A DNA stretch of 64,000 bases from Isoetes taiwanensis (GCA_021234155.1 JAJEKV010000317.1:1-64000), one strand, 5' to 3'; positions 1 through 12,061 are shown, counted from the first letter of the stretch. Notes: a model not told the origin generated them from the sequence alone. A program made the numbers and translations.

Positions 1-1740
1 ATAGTAAAGTTTGTGTCGAAATCTCACTTGTGCAATTCTTTGACATTTCTTCTAGGCTAAACTCCTTATCGACAACTTTTTGGAGTAGTTGCTCCAAGCT
101 ACGTGGTCTAGAAGCCCCGTTTTTCATTTTCCATTTGAATGGTCATTTCTTTTTTGGGCACGCTCGGAGGTTTTCTTCTTGGTCGCATCTCTTTGCTCCT
201 TGCTCTTTAACTCCCCTGCTCGAACATTGTAAATATATATCTCGTCCTCGAGTTCCCAACTGCTCAAGAAGATTTCATGTCGATAGTTGATTTGCTATTC
301 GAATACGCTTTTGTGCTTACCTTGCCATCTCTAAAAGCTAATCGAAACTGTTATCGTGGCTAATAAGAGATCCGCTTTTATTGGCCCCTGGCCATATTTT
401 GTGCAAAAGATTTAATGGCACACGCCCCTTCAAACTCCAAGGAAAAAGTTGGCTTCTTTAGGTCCTCACCGCATTTTTCTTAAAATTATGTACCTCGCGG
501 CATAAACCGGATCTTGTCGATAAGCTCATCTTCAGTTTGTACTCGCTGTCGTGATTGTGAGTGTTGGCAACGATTTTTGCTTCTTCACTCAGAAGACCAC
601 AAAAGAAAAAAAAAGGCAGGACTGAGAGGTACCTTGGGTTCTTTTCTTCTCTTTGTAAAGTTGCCTTCTTGCCTTGAATCTATGATTTCCTCCCAAGACG
701 AGTGAGTGTAGGTGTCGCTGCTTTTCTCTGTCATAGTCCGGGGTTTTGCACCGCCCCGGCCAACAAGGACAACTATTGGGGCCACATGAGCATTTGGATT
801 GCTCCTTATTATGTCCTTCGTGTTCCTCAAGGATCGGTATAAATCTTATGAACTCAAGTGGCCTCTCTCACCAGCCTTCATTTTCTATGGAAGCTTCATT
901 GATGTGGATCGCAAATAATGACACCTTGCACAAACTTGTGCGTGTTAATCTCTTCCATTTTCTCTTTATGTTTTATCAACCTTTTTTCTTTGATGGCGAC
1001 ACAGGTGCTTTGCCCTTTCCCCTTCTTCTTCTTGGGTTCACTGTGAGCATCTTCGTTGTAATTAAAGCCGTTTTTTTTTTTGGCTCTTTAGCAGTTATGG
1101 TTTGCCTCGCGCTTCTTTGGCGTGGGTAATGGTGGCTACTCTTCCGACCCCTCATGGACCGCTTGCACGATGGACTCCCCGATGGACCCACGTGATCTTC
1201 CTCTTCCCCCGCCCGACTCGTTTTGTGGGCTTAAGTCTTCGCCCTGTGCTTAGCTGGACGCTGCTGATAAATGGCACGAAGCGTTCTCTTGTTGATGTAG
1301 TAAGAAACATACCGTAAAGTGCGGTGGGTTCACTTTTGACCAATCTAAAGTAGGCTTCATCAACATGAATAAATCCTTGGGATGTCGCAAAGGATAGTCT
1401 GCCTCGTTGTCCTGACTTCAGTTATTTCACTAACACCTTGTATGGTGCCCATGCGACAAACTCTCCTGGGCCATCGCACTTTTAGACCTGGGACTCGGCC
1501 AAACATGCAAGAAAGTAAGGGTGCAGACTTTCCAGATGTTCCCCTTGTGAAGAACCATCACTGGTTTGATAGTTTTCAGAATCGCAGCGCAGATCGCCTT
1601 CAACCCTTCTCTGCGGATGCGCGGTTTCGGGAAAACTTGATGGGCTTCTTCTAATGTTTCTTCTGTCATTGCCTTGCCTCGACATATTGTGTGTAAACAC
1701 GACTTTTTTAGATAAAACACTGGCATAAAACTATTCCGTA
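1..1740. other. Unrecognised, broken ORFs only
   Basis: I recognise no gene here. Open stretches exist on both strands, the longest about 127 codons on the plus strand (746-1129) and about 98 codons on the minus strand (1430-1726). None shows a family motif that I know. A minus-strand stretch around 660-850 reads through a cysteine-rich run (CSCGPNSCPCWPGRC) without a clear domain. The composition and interrupted frames resemble old transposon sequence, but that is inference. Confidence 0.3.
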
Positions 1741-1912
1741 ATACAAATAGCCTTAAACAAAAAGAAAAAAGAGTACAAAAACAGACAAAAAGGCCAAAAC
1801 AACAATGTTCTTGACAAAAAAAAAAAGGTAAAAAACAAGTCTAAAAGCGGAAATAAAGCCTAAAATACACGAGAAAAGTCTAGATAATTGTCCTTTAAAA
1901 CCTAAAGTCATG

Positions 1913-2043
1913 AAAGTGTATTCCGGAATACACTTTAGTTTCGCGATGAATTTAAAGTGTATTCCGAATACACTTCCGCTGATGGCGGAAGTGTATTTCG
2001 AATACACTTCCGCCTTCACGAGGCGGAAGTGTATTCCGGAATA
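1913..2043. repeat. Cluster of perfect palindromes
   Basis: A 24-bp perfect palindrome with half-site AAAGTGTATTCC lies at 1913-1936. A 21-bp one (arms AAGTGTATTC, one central base) is at 1955-1975. A 14-bp-arm hairpin (GGCGGAAGTGTATT, 3-nt loop) is at 1984-2014, and the same arm returns at 2022-2035, so the middle arm can pair with either neighbour. Degenerate GAATAC/GTATTC copies continue to about 2290. The role is unknown. It could be the end of a DNA transposon or a hairpin repeat family. Confidence 0.85.
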
Positions 2044-2427
2044 AGGAATGAACTTAGAAATGATTGTACGTTGTACTTTTGTTGCTCACCTGTCCATGTC
2101 TTCCTATGCGGATCGGAATACGCCTCCTCAATATTATATTCGAGGACTGGCGCCGGGCGACTTGAGCTCGTAGAGACTGAATACGAATCAAGGCGCCAAA
2201 ATTTCCTTTTAAAGGTACGGTTTTCGGCCTTGCTCGTATTCTATGAAGTAGAATACATTTAGCTTTACCGCTCGCTGAAAGTGTATTCCTAATAGCATTT
2301 AGTTTGCCTTTCACTTAATTGTTACGGAAACTTCTACTTGTACTAGGTGGCCTTTGTATTCGAATAAGAAAAGCTTAAAAAGAGAGAACATTTCTCAAAT
2401 CTCTACAATTTTTTAAAGCTTGTTAAG

Positions 2428-5400
2428 ATGACAAACCGCTTCGTGAACAAACTTCCACCACCTTTTCGTTGTCTCAAGCCTTCTAGTTCCGAGGACATGC
2501 TCGAACAACGCCTTTTTTCTTCAAGAGCGTATTCTCCGAACTCCTACCTCTAATTCATCGTTGTTGCTTCTCAAGAGACACCAAGTCCAAAGACGAATAG
2601 ACTTCCACCACCCTTCCAACCGCCACCAAGTCCAAAAGAGACGCGTGACACCAGGATCTCCTTCCAAAGCATCACCACTGGGCCTGAGCATGCTGCCACC
2701 ACCCTTCGCTCCATCCCCCTCGACCTACACATGCTCCACAACAACGGGTGCTCAAGAACAAGTTTCCCCCCTTTGTAGTTTTTCCCCTTCATGCAAATAT
2801 ACAAGGAAACGTAAAATAGAAGACCGTGACATTCACTACAATTTCTCTCTCCGTGACTTCACTACAAATGAGGACGATGTCGGCAACATGTACTCCTCTT
2901 CACACAACGGTTAGACACATGGATTTGTAGAATTCCAACCGCTTCTAAAGGAGATGTTTGCAAGAACTCCTTTTCAAGATGGTACAAGAAATTTGATGCC
3001 ACAACCTCTTATGGGCCTTCACCATCCTTTAACACCGTACTACCGCTTTTCTGGGAACAACTTCACGTGGTCTATTCTCCCTACAAATACACCAATCAGG
3101 ATAGAGGAGGTTACCTTAGAGTAGAAGTTTCATCAAGATGATGACACCAAGAAGATGATGACACCAACGAGGAACAAGGAGATTACATGTTCTCCAGCCA
3201 ATCTACAAAGAAATTCAAGGTGGATTTTAGTTTGAGAGCATGCTCCTCCTCAGAAGAAGAAGAAACCTTATGGATGAACAAAAAAATGAGAAGACTCCCC
3301 GAGAACTAAATGCTGCTTTGGGTTGCATCAACAGATTTAATATGGCAAAACTACGAAAGCGCTAGAGACAACTACAGCTTTCAATGACATTGGCGTGCAC
3401 TGAATGCCTACTTAGCTTATCATGTAAGACTGCACCGCAACACCTTCTTGCACTACATTAACCGTGAACAAGTCCGCCAAAAATGCTTCATGGTTGTCCA
3501 CCGCCTAGGGTCCACAAGAATGTCTCAATACACAAAAGATCGGACAAAACCCAAAGAATTGATGATCATCGTGGACCAAGAAGAGTTGTAACTATGCATG
3601 CCCCGCGGGCTGCTACATGGATGGAGAAATATTTTAGAGACATGTGAGAAGTTGCCTAATAGCAACATGTATCATCTCACGCACAACATTACAAAAAAAG
3701 ACGCCTTTCAAAGAATACAAAGAGACATGCATTCGGGCCAAAGACATCTTACTCACATTTCACCGGACTGGAAAAGTGAATTTGGCCTTGTGAAAATTCC
3801 AAGGAGACATAGAATGTCCGTTTGCTCGAGATGCGTAATTAAAAGTCAACGAGAAACCGCAAAGACAAGAGAGGTCGCATGAAGTAAGCTCATGTCCTCC
3901 ATCCTAACACTTGCTTTGAAGAAAAAGTTTTAACCTTATTTCTTTTACGATATTGTGCAAATGTAATCTTGCCAGACATCGTGAACAACAAGCAGCAGAG
4001 AGAAGAAAGCTCGCCAAACATGTAAAAAGCTCTCGAACGCCCACTGAATATATGTCCATTGTAATTGATGGAATAGATCAAAAAGACAACTCTACCCCAT
4101 TTCCTAAATATTCCAAAAGATGTGCCAGAGGAATGTTTTGTTAAAGTCCACCTTGTAGGAGCCATGGTCTTTAAAAGGAAGTCTAAAGTGCAAAGTATTT
4201 TGACGATCCAAACTTGCATAGTGACCCAAACCCGACAATTACAACTTAATAAGGTCCCTCGCGGCTAGCAAGAGCAACTTGACAACACTACAAGAGAGAA
4301 CAAGAATCAAACACTTTTGCTTATTGTGCTATGCTAGTGGAGCTAAGGATCTTCTTTAAAAGTAAAGCCTGGATTTTACTTGTAGGGCACACCCATGATC
4401 GATTGACCAGATGTTCAAGCCAGATTGCGGCGTTTCTTTAGAAGGAAGAAAGCTTTTGTCTTCCTACTTTAGTTCGAGTCATTGAAGATTCTTACACTCT
4501 GCTCCAAAGGGTCGAGCTTCTTAAAGAGATCGCAGACTTTAGAGAGTTTGTTTTTCCTCAACGTTCAGATAGAGAACTGGCCGTGAACAAGTTGAATGAT
4601 CTTACCTTTCAACATCACATCAAGTTCTACTTGAAGGATGGACAAAAGCTTACAGGGGAAGAAGTACACCACAACTAAGGATTGAGTCCAGCCAGAGGGA
4701 TTGCACTTCCTTAAATTTGTTCTAGACCATTGCCTCATAGAGCATGCCGAAAGCAACTTCCTCTCAAAATCCTAAGGAGTCCAAGTAAAGGACATCCTTA
4801 AAAGCCATTGAAAATGGCATTTCCTGCTTCAAGTACTTCTCGTAAGAAGATCAAATGTGGTGGAGAAATTTTTTCTTGACCGTAAAGAGGTCACACAAAA
4901 ATCTAACTCTAAGACAGCTTGCAAGAACCGCTTCAATGGCCTCGATACCTTCCATCAACCCCCTAACCAAACAGTTCAAGCAATGCTACAAAGAGTAGCA
5001 CTCGCAGCAGAGGAAGACGAGGACCGAGTCATGTACCTTGGACCGAGACGTAGGAATGAGCCTCAAGGCAATATCACAGAAATTGCCAAAGGTATGCTGA
5101 TTGCTCTTCCAACTGAGGAAGATGACAAAGGTCGACCCTTTTGGATAGCAAAAGTTCTTGACATACCAAGGAGGAAGGCTTAGTAACTAAACTCAAGATT
5201 CAATCGGGCCGGTGACACGCTCGTAAAATGCTTTTTGAAGGTAGGTATGAATTAGAAATGAGAAGTCAAGGAAAAGGGAAAAAGTCTAAGAAAGTGGGTT
5301 GTAGGGATGAGCTGAACTTGAATGATGTGACTATATTATGCTATGATTTTAAATTGAAATCGCACAATCGCCTCGCTTCTAAAAAAAAACTATTAATTTG

Positions 5401-5610
5401 CTTAAAAAGGCTTGTAATTACGAGGAAGAGGATGAAGAAGGGAGTGGTGGTGGCAATGCTTCACCATCTGCTGATAGTGATGAGGAAGACAACTCAAGCA
5501 CTTCCTCGAAAGTGATGTTGGAAAGAAGTGAAGGAGATGAGGATGGCATAAATGAACATGATGACGCCCTCGATCCCTCCTTCCATCACTCCTCACACTT
5601 TTGCACATAA
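2428..5610 (+). pseudogene. Decayed DDE-type transposase, DUF7869-like
   Basis: Several frames of one old coding region follow each other on the plus strand. Visible landmarks in order are an N-terminal proline-rich part, a Cys/His-rich part near 3560-3680, a basic stretch RHREQQAAERRKLAKH, then VIDGIDQ at 4061-4081, QLDNTTRENKN at about 4272-4306 and VGHTHD at about 4380-4397 followed, after a frameshift, by DQMF. From family knowledge these look like the acidic motifs of a DDE-type transposase domain catalogued, as I recall, as DUF7869. The C-terminal part holds PFWIAKVLD, LNLNDVTILCYDFKL and an acidic tail ending near 5608. Frameshifts and stops (TAG near 4331) break it at least six times, so it cannot encode an active enzyme. 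Family naming is from memory; the motif order is what is seen. Confidence 0.6.
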
Positions 5611-6350
5611 CCGAAGTCTTAGAAAAAGATCAGAATTTTGCATGTGAATATGAAGATTTTATCTTCAAATTTTGAGAATACTACAAGATCGATTCACGGC
5701 ATTTTACTTCAACTTTTGTTAAATATTTTATCCTTTGAAATTAGAGTTTCTCTAAAAACATACTCAAGAACATTCTATTTGCTTTGAAAAGTGTCACTTT
5801 AAAAAGGTCAATATTTTCATTCCACGAAAAAACTAGTCATTTGGGGGGGTCAAAATTGAATTTCATGCAACTTTTTTTTTTACCTCATTTTACCCCCTTT
5901 TTGTGAAAAAAAGGGAATCTTTTAGGAATATTCCTTTTGCTCTCGTTTGAATGATTTGCTCCCGTTTAATACGCAATCTTGTTAATTACAAATATATACA
6001 ATGGTCCAGCTTTCCTATCTTGATTAAAATCTAAGCAGCTGGCATTGAGTCAGAAAAGGACATTGCAGCATGCAATAGAGAATGTTGGGTTTAGTTGAAA
6101 AAGGACATTGGAGCATAAAGGAGAGAATGAGGCATATCAAAATGGAGCTTTTGTGTCACTGCTAGCCCAACAACAAATGCAAAGCAGGTTCTTATAAGGA
6201 TAGCACTTTATAAATTGAAAAGGACTAAGTAATATGCCCACAAATGAAGGCTTCGCAAAGCAACATGCAAATTAGATTTACCATTTGTAAATGCCATTTG
6301 TTCTTTTTCAATCGTGAGACACTCACTTTCAATACAACAATAGATTGTCA
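5611..6350. other. AT-rich intergenic, nothing recognised
   Basis: No coding pattern, RNA gene or clear repeat was found. The sequence is AT-rich with homopolymer runs near 5870-5900 and probably contains the non-coding end of the transposase relic upstream. Confidence 0.4.
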
Positions 6351-6448
6351 GAATAGATTTGACAGACAAACTGTATTCTTTGTGTCATCTCTGCACAATA
6401 GATTGTAGATTTGACAGAAAACTGTATTCTTTGTGTCATTTCCGCACA
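6351..6448. repeat. Imperfect tandem duplication, ~50 bp
   Basis: Two adjacent copies of a unit containing TAGATTTGACAGA and CTGTATTCTTTGTGTCAT start near 6351 and 6398. Copies differ by small indels. Confidence 0.8.
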
Positions 6449-6621
6449 CACTGTACAATGATTAGACAAAGACCATGTAATACATTTAACAAAAACCTCT
6501 CCCAATCTCCTTCTGAATTCAAATGCAGCTAGAAAAGCTAGAGCAAGGAAACTCAGAGATCAAAGCCAAAGGCAGCAAACTCGAAAAATGTAGCAAATGC
6601 ATTGATAATTTTGTTGGGTCA

Positions 6622-6948
6622 ATGGGTGAAAGCATGCTAGGGTGTACCATCTAAAGTACCTATTTAGGTAGTACAAAACTACCCAGAAAAGTACCCAGCA
6701 CTGGGTACTGGGAACTTGCAAAAATGCCGCAATAAAAAATAAGTTTGAGAGTTAATTCATTTATTTTAGTCATTAGTAGTATTGTTATCCTCTAGTACTA
6801 TAGATTGACATGCTATTGACCCTCAATTCAAAAATTTTCATTGATTTTAATGGAAAGAAAAAATGAAGTACCAGCTTTAAAAAGTACCCAAAGGTAGGTA
6901 CTTTTTGAGGGTTCCAAAAGTGGTACAATCGAGCATGCTTTTACCCCC
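6622..6948. mobile_element. MITE-like element with imperfect TIRs
   Basis: The left end (6622-6649) and the reverse complement of the right end (6921-6948) share GGG, then T-R-AAAGCATGCT, then TGTACCA. The ~327-bp body is rich in GTACC motifs and contains a small hairpin with arms GTACCCAG at 6691-6708. No transposase is present, so it would be non-autonomous. A target duplication is not obvious. A similar left-end sequence (CAATGGGTGAAAG) recurs at 52520. Confidence 0.5.
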
Positions 6949-7424
6949 AATGCATTGGCTCGTAATCGCTGGACGCTTAAATGAAAGCCCACTATGTGTG
7001 CCCATTCTTCAACAATTTGTCTCTGTGCTTTTGTTGTTAAAAACCTACAAAGGCGTAATTGTGAGTTTTCACCTTGGATATCACAAACGTAATTTGGCCA
7101 CTTGAGAGATTAGTTGTATGCCATATCTATCTCATGAGAGAAGCAAAATAGAGAACCTACTCTAAAAACTACTGCAAATATCCAATGACCTCAGCCAGTT
7201 CAAAATGCATTGCGCAGGCCCAATTATAACAACGGAGGATTATCTGGACAACAATAAATCTGACCTTGCTTAGCATGAACAATGGCTAGCTCATGCCCTT
7301 AAGACAATAAACAATATGACTCTTTTTGCCCCAACAATATGACTCAAAGAACATCTTATCTATAGTCTTGCATTCTCAGAAAACATTGCAAAGGCAATGA
7401 CATTCAGAATATGAATATAAGGGA
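6949..7424. other. Intergenic, nothing recognised
   Basis: I see no gene or repeat that I can support here. Confidence 0.35.
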
Positions 7425-7980
7425 TTGAGTAAAAACCCTAGATCATATATGATGAAGGCTAGCTATTTGAACCAATTTAACAATCTAGAGATTGACAACA
7501 TGTCTCAAAGATTTAGATATTTATATAAGATGCAGCCTATAATAACTTTCAAAGATGCAACACCTTGTGAATTACCAAGAGAGAATTTTGTAGTGACTTG
7601 TAAAATCCCCCTCAGAGAACCGCATGGCAAATTCAAAACAATATATAACACCAACAAAAGCTAGGTTACAGCTTTATGTGATCGCACCATCTAACAAAGT
7701 TGATCCAAAAACGCTAAAAGATCTAGATCAAGGAGAAGCATACCTATTGTGTAGCTTGCTCTGGAATCTAAAAGAAAAGGTCTGCCATGCCAGTTTTGAG
7801 ATATTATCTGCTCCAGAAGGGATTTTGATCCAGTGAAGCTCGAAAGGAAAATAGATGTTCTTCAAGACTTTGAACCATATTCCGAGTCCGATCCAAGAGC
7901 CATCTGGAAACAAAAGCCTGACAAGCGGAAGCTCCCTAGTAAAAGAATGATCCCATTTATTCTCCTCCAGTTTCTTTCGT
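7425..7980 (+). pseudogene. Unrecognised coding-like stretch in shifting frames
   Basis: Three overlapping plus-strand open stretches (7425-7664, 7624-7836, 7833-8048) follow one another with frame changes. Together they suggest one old coding region of about 180 codons. The best part contains DLDQGEAYLLCSLL and, after a shift, DVLQDFEPYSESDPRA. I do not recognise the family. It could also be chance, as the open frames are short and in AT-rich sequence. Confidence 0.25.
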
Positions 7981-8370
7981 CTGCCAATATCATTCTCTTT
8001 TTCCCTTCATCCAACGCGTCCATTATGTGCTACAGTCTTAGACATTAAGGCACTAAAAACTCTGGTCGTCCATGAAAACACGACGGGCAAGGGCAGGGAA
8101 GGAATGACGGAGATAAGCGATGAGGAGGAGGGAGGGTGGACGAAATTGACCTATTCTTAATTGGTGTTATGGTCGTTGGATCTGCAACCCTAAATCTAAA
8201 CCGTCCGATCTAGGGTCGGATCCAAATCCAAGAATTACTAGATAATATTATAATATAGGATTAGCTTAAGATTGACTAGCTCTAATTGTTTAGTATAGCT
8301 AACTTAAAACCCCTTTAATGTTAGCTCATAATCTCTCTTTATAAACCCACATACCTGGTGACATGTCATA

Positions 8371-8426
8371 GTAGCTATATATATAGCATATAAATACGTG
8401 GAATGTCACATTCTACCCCCCTTGGG
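8371..8426 (-). promoter_or_regulatory. Polypurine tract and LTR start, minus-strand gypsy
   Basis: On the minus strand a purine run CCAAGGGGGGTA (8415-8426) is followed after a few bases by TGTGACATTCC, a typical LTR start (8410 downward). Just inside lies TATATATA within a perfect palindrome GCTATATATATAGC (8371-8384), which could serve as an LTR TATA region. This fits the 3' end of the chromovirus read from 15.7 kb down to 8.9 kb. The far end of this LTR was not found. Confidence 0.45.
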
Positions 8427-8876
8427 ATAATGTTGTCCTCAAAGATTAAGGATTATAGAGTAATATAATTAGTAGAAAAAGCAAGGGAGATACAAACAAC
8501 GATCAAAAGTTTTGGATTTGAGTCCTTTCACACCATAAATATAGAAAACACTTAATATGCACAACAACAAGGTCCCAAAGGGACCATAAGAAACACATAT
8601 AAGAACACATCATGATTTCCCTAAAGTGAGTCGGCCATAGAACCGCAGATGTTGTTGTATGCATTACGACCAAGCAGGATTACAAGACATCAATAATCAA
8701 TACAATTATATAAAGTTGTGGGTTGAAGGGACCATCCCCTTTAGATGAACAAAAAATGGAAATGTGGGAATCCTATAATGCCTAAGGCTTGTAAGTCGCT
8801 CTCAAGATAAGGAATGGCAACATTCTATTCTCTAGTTGAGACGATTGCATCCTAATATGATGCAATTCCTCCTATC
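8427..8876. other. Non-coding 3' part of the minus-strand retrotransposon
   Basis: No open frame of note. It lies between the chromodomain remnant and the polypurine tract and is probably the element's 3' untranslated region. Confidence 0.35.
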
Positions 8877-9440
8877 CTAGGACGGTCTATCCCAACCCTC
8901 TCGCATGATCCCCATCGGATCTACTACTCTACATACCATTGAGCTCTGAGTTGATAGCATCGCGGGATAGTCCGACCGCATTGCCGCATGAAGCTCCGGG
9001 GTAAGCCTTGTCAAGGTCTTGTTTAAGGACCTTGTGGCATCCCCAAGAGGCAAGTGTTTCCACTTAACCAAACATCAGAATATCCGGGTTCTTCTCGCTT
9101 GCTCATATAACTGGGCCGAGAAGAGCTTCCGGGACAATTTTCAATTGCTCGCCCTGGCTATCTCCGTATGTTGGCATATCAAGAATCTCATGAGGATCGG
9201 GGTGTGCTTTTTCAAAAGGCTTACGTGGAAAACTTTGTGGACCTTGAGATGAGCAGTAAATTCAACTTATAGGCTTGAGGACCTATTCGCTCAATAATCT
9301 AGAAGGGTCCCATTTATCGCGGTGCCGCTTGCAATTACCAATCTTGAGCTTGGCCCGCTTAACCTTGATTTTCAACCATACTGATTCACCAACCTAAAAC
9401 TCCTGGGGTACGGTCTATCCGCTAAACTTTTGGTGACTTC
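8877..9440 (-). pseudogene. Integrase C-terminus and chromodomain of Ty3/gypsy chromovirus
   Basis: Read on the minus strand, 9440 down to 9240 gives a decayed integrase C-terminal region including VHKVFHVSLLKKHTP. Further on come ARRTRIF and VKWKHLPLGDAT (near 9072-9030), then TPELHA. The last motifs correspond to the chromodomain-like tail that defines chromoviruses and is thought to guide integration to chromatin. At least three frameshifts and stops break the region. It continues directly from the integrase core upstream. Confidence 0.75.
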
Positions 9441-9498
9441 GTGCCGCCAATAGATACCCCCGCATTTTTTCTACTAAGACTTGCATATCCGTAATAAA

Positions 9499-9817
9499 TC
9501 ACTGTGAGATTGCCACCTTGGAAACCCGGTTATGCCACGATCTGGAGTAAGACATTGATATAAATGTGATTATAAAGGGAGACATCATCGAGGACTCCTG
9601 CTTAGTACTATTATAGGCAAATTCTACCAGGTGAATGTAATCTGCCCATTGAGATTGCTTATTCCAGACGTAATTGCGTAGCATATTCTCAATAATGCGA
9701 TTGGTACGCTCTGACTGCCTCTGAGGGTGATAGGCCATACTCATGGCAAGCTTGGTTTGTATAGTGCTAAAGAAGTCCTTCTAAAAAGCACTAACAAATT
9801 TAGGATCACGATCTGAA
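9499..9817 (-). pseudogene. Integrase core, second half
   Basis: Minus-strand reading shows SDRDPKFVSAF (the region of the second catalytic Asp) followed by AYHPQRQSERTNRIIENML and a run ending in LVEFAYNST, the typical block holding the catalytic Glu of Ty3/gypsy integrases. The normal upstream half lies beyond a LINE insertion at 10511-10784. The two reading blocks are offset by a stop after SAF. Confidence 0.85.
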
Positions 9818-10510
9818 ATAATAACAATAATAACAATAATAATAATAATAAAGTCTATTAACGTCCGCGGGAGCCCGTAGGCTATGGAACAAAAACAATA
9901 TTCTTTACATCTAACCATTAGTGGTGGTCGGTGATGAGCGTAAGTTTCGGAGATAGTTCCTAAATTTGGGAGTGTGGGCAGGTAATGGAAGAGCTCATCC
10001 ATAGGTAAATCCCAGTTTAACATGGAATATTTTGGCACGAAGAGCATCGTGCCTATGGCAGAAATAAATGGCATGTTTCTCCGTCTCTATTCCTTCCCCG
10101 CAGGTACAAAGTCTCTGGTTCTCTTCAATTTTCATCCATCTCCCCCGCTCAATCATCAAACAATGTGAGCTCATGCGTGATACGCCAGAATTGCCCGGGA
10201 CGGCCTCGAAACATGTTGTGAAGACATAAATATGGTCAGATAATGTGTTTTCGATCCCGATTGAAATCTCGACATAATATTGGAGTTTTTTTGGAGGATG
10301 CTTCACAAGATGCTAGGAAGGTTTGTGCTTTAAATTCCCTTGTGTAAGTTTTAAACAGCTTAAATGCAACTGGTCGAACCATTTCTCGCACGCCGTGATA
10401 TCAACAGTCATTATCGCCTTCAAGTCAGCAGAAGCAAAGACTAAGGGCCAAGCCGTGATGAGGGAGTTCTCATTTGTTTTTTTCTTTTGGGCAATGTATC
10501 TCAAGGTGTT
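9818..10510 (-). mobile_element. 5'-truncated LINE 3' end inserted in integrase
   Basis: This ~690-bp block separates two halves of one integrase. On the minus strand it encodes a LINE C-terminal zinc-ribbon-like motif: SRMSSHCLMIERGRW, then CTCGEGIETEKHAIYFC and HRHDALRAK. It ends in a TTATTA/TTATTG microsatellite tail (9818-9853), as expected for a non-LTR element inserted in minus orientation. The 5' part is missing. An exact target duplication is not clear: one side reads ATTATGAGTAAC and the other GTTATTATTTCAG. Confidence 0.75.
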
Positions 10511-10784
10511 ACTCATAATGGTGCATGGCATCCCATGGAGTCGAAAAATCTCTTTGGAGAATAAAAGTGCGGCATGGTAAGAAATGAGCCACCTTAGAAA
10601 GCTTGTCGACTACCACCATCAAGGCGTCAAATCCGCTAAGGTCTATGGAAGACCCACAATGAAGTCCATGGCAATGACTTCCCATTTTGCATTAGGAACG
10701 CCGAGGGGTTCCAGCAAAGGCTCGACGCCCTTAATCGCTTCCCGCTTTTGGTTCATCGGGCTAACCGCTCATGCTGGAAGAGGG
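10511..10784 (-). pseudogene. Integrase core, first half
   Basis: On the minus strand it reads QHERLAR, then NQKREAIKGVEPLLEPLG, AMDFIVGLP (first catalytic Asp), an in-frame TAG and frameshift, VVVDKLSKVAHFLP, then LFSKEIFRLHGMP up to TIMS, where the LINE interrupts. This is the standard order of the Ty3/gypsy integrase core. It joins the second half at 9499-9817. Confidence 0.85.
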
Positions 10785-10924
10785 GTACCACAAATTTTGG
10801 ATTTGATTGGAGTTCCAAGATTCGACTTTTTGGCTAGAATTCCAAGACTCAACTCTTTGATTAAAACTAGCTCCTACAAATAACATTGATATTAGCTCTC
10901 CATTCATTTGAAATGATAAAACTA

Positions 10925-11473
10925 TTAACTAGAAGGATTATTTGATGCAACAGATTTAGGATATTCCACTGGTTCATGCGCAGCATCGTGGTGATCATCC
11001 TTTAGATCTTCGGCATCTGGTTCAAATGGAGCAGCATCATTTTTGCTGTAAATTTATGTCAGTGTTCTCACTCTTCCTCATGGGTCTGCCCTTTGCTTTC
11101 ATTCTTTTATTTAGTTCAGCTTGTGGAGAAGGAGGTTTGAAGCATTTAATAGGCACTCTCTTTCTTCCCAACTTGGTGTGTTTGGTTGGTTGCTGCTTCA
11201 TCTACTGCAATAGGCTCTTCTTGAGGTACTCTACCATCCTCCTCAGCTTCTTCTTGTGCTTGAGTATCTTGGGCTACAACAAAGTATACAATTCAAGTAC
11301 TTAGGAAAATGTTTGCTTCATTGCAAATGGCTATTCAAGCATGAATCATGCAATGGAGGTCTGAATAAGAACGCATACCATTGGTAGAGGTCTAAACATC
11401 TTTAAAACCTGCAGGAAATACTTCTTGTGGCCCTTCTCGATCCCTTTGTCGTCTGCCAAATCGAGGCAAAAAT
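10925..11473 (-). pseudogene. Captured gene fragment, at least two exons
   Basis: A first exon at 11409-11473 is bounded by TTTTTGCAG and by the donor GTTTTA and contains RFGRRQRDREGPQEVFPA. A second block starts at 11273 after TTGTAG in matching phase. It continues with QDTQAQEEAEEDG, then after a one-base shift with LGRKRVPIKCFKPPSPQAE and MKAKGRPMRKSE, and after another shift with DAAPFEPDAEDLKDDHHDA, ending at a stop at 10925-10927. Charged, low-complexity and basic stretches suggest a nuclear protein. I do not recognise the family. Two frameshifts make it a pseudogene copy of a host gene. Confidence 0.45.
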
Positions 11474-12061
11474 CTGCAAAAAGCATATCAATAAGAATAT
11501 AGCTCGGGGAATCATGCTAGCTTAGTGAAGAAAGCTAGGCAAATATGGAAGGAGGAAGCAAGTAGCCTGAGAGAGGTGTTACGAATGGCCCATGGAAGGA
11601 TATGGAAGAACCGGTTGTCGGAAGAAGAACCCTATAGAAGAAAAAATACCTATGGTGGAAATATGAAGATAACGTGACAAAATAAAGGCCTCAAATAAAG
11701 AAGGGGTCAAGTCACGAAGATTTGAAGAAGAAAAGATGTCGAGAAAAGGGAGAAAAACCCTTGAGAAGAATCATGGAAGTGGAATTACCCATGAAAGAAA
11801 AGAGAAAAGTGTTATGGCCCTAGGGGCAAAAGCCAGAAAAGAAATTGCAATGGTGACGCGGAGGGCTATGAGCAATGAAGGTTGAAGAAGATCTAAGGAA
11901 TAAAAGTGTCAGCTGAGATTGGGAAATAAAAACCCATTGAAGAGTAAAAAGATACAAGGGAGGAAGGAATGGTAAAGAAAGAACCATGGCAAGGGGCAAG
12001 GTCGAATGTGTGACCGTAGAGAAAAAGAAAATAAGCAAAAATTGTTAACACAAGAAAATTG

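Noticed and set aside
700-790. Cysteine-rich minus-strand peptide (CSCGPNSCPCWPGRC) as a CXC domain
   Set aside because: Too short, with no second CXC half and no supporting domain nearby.
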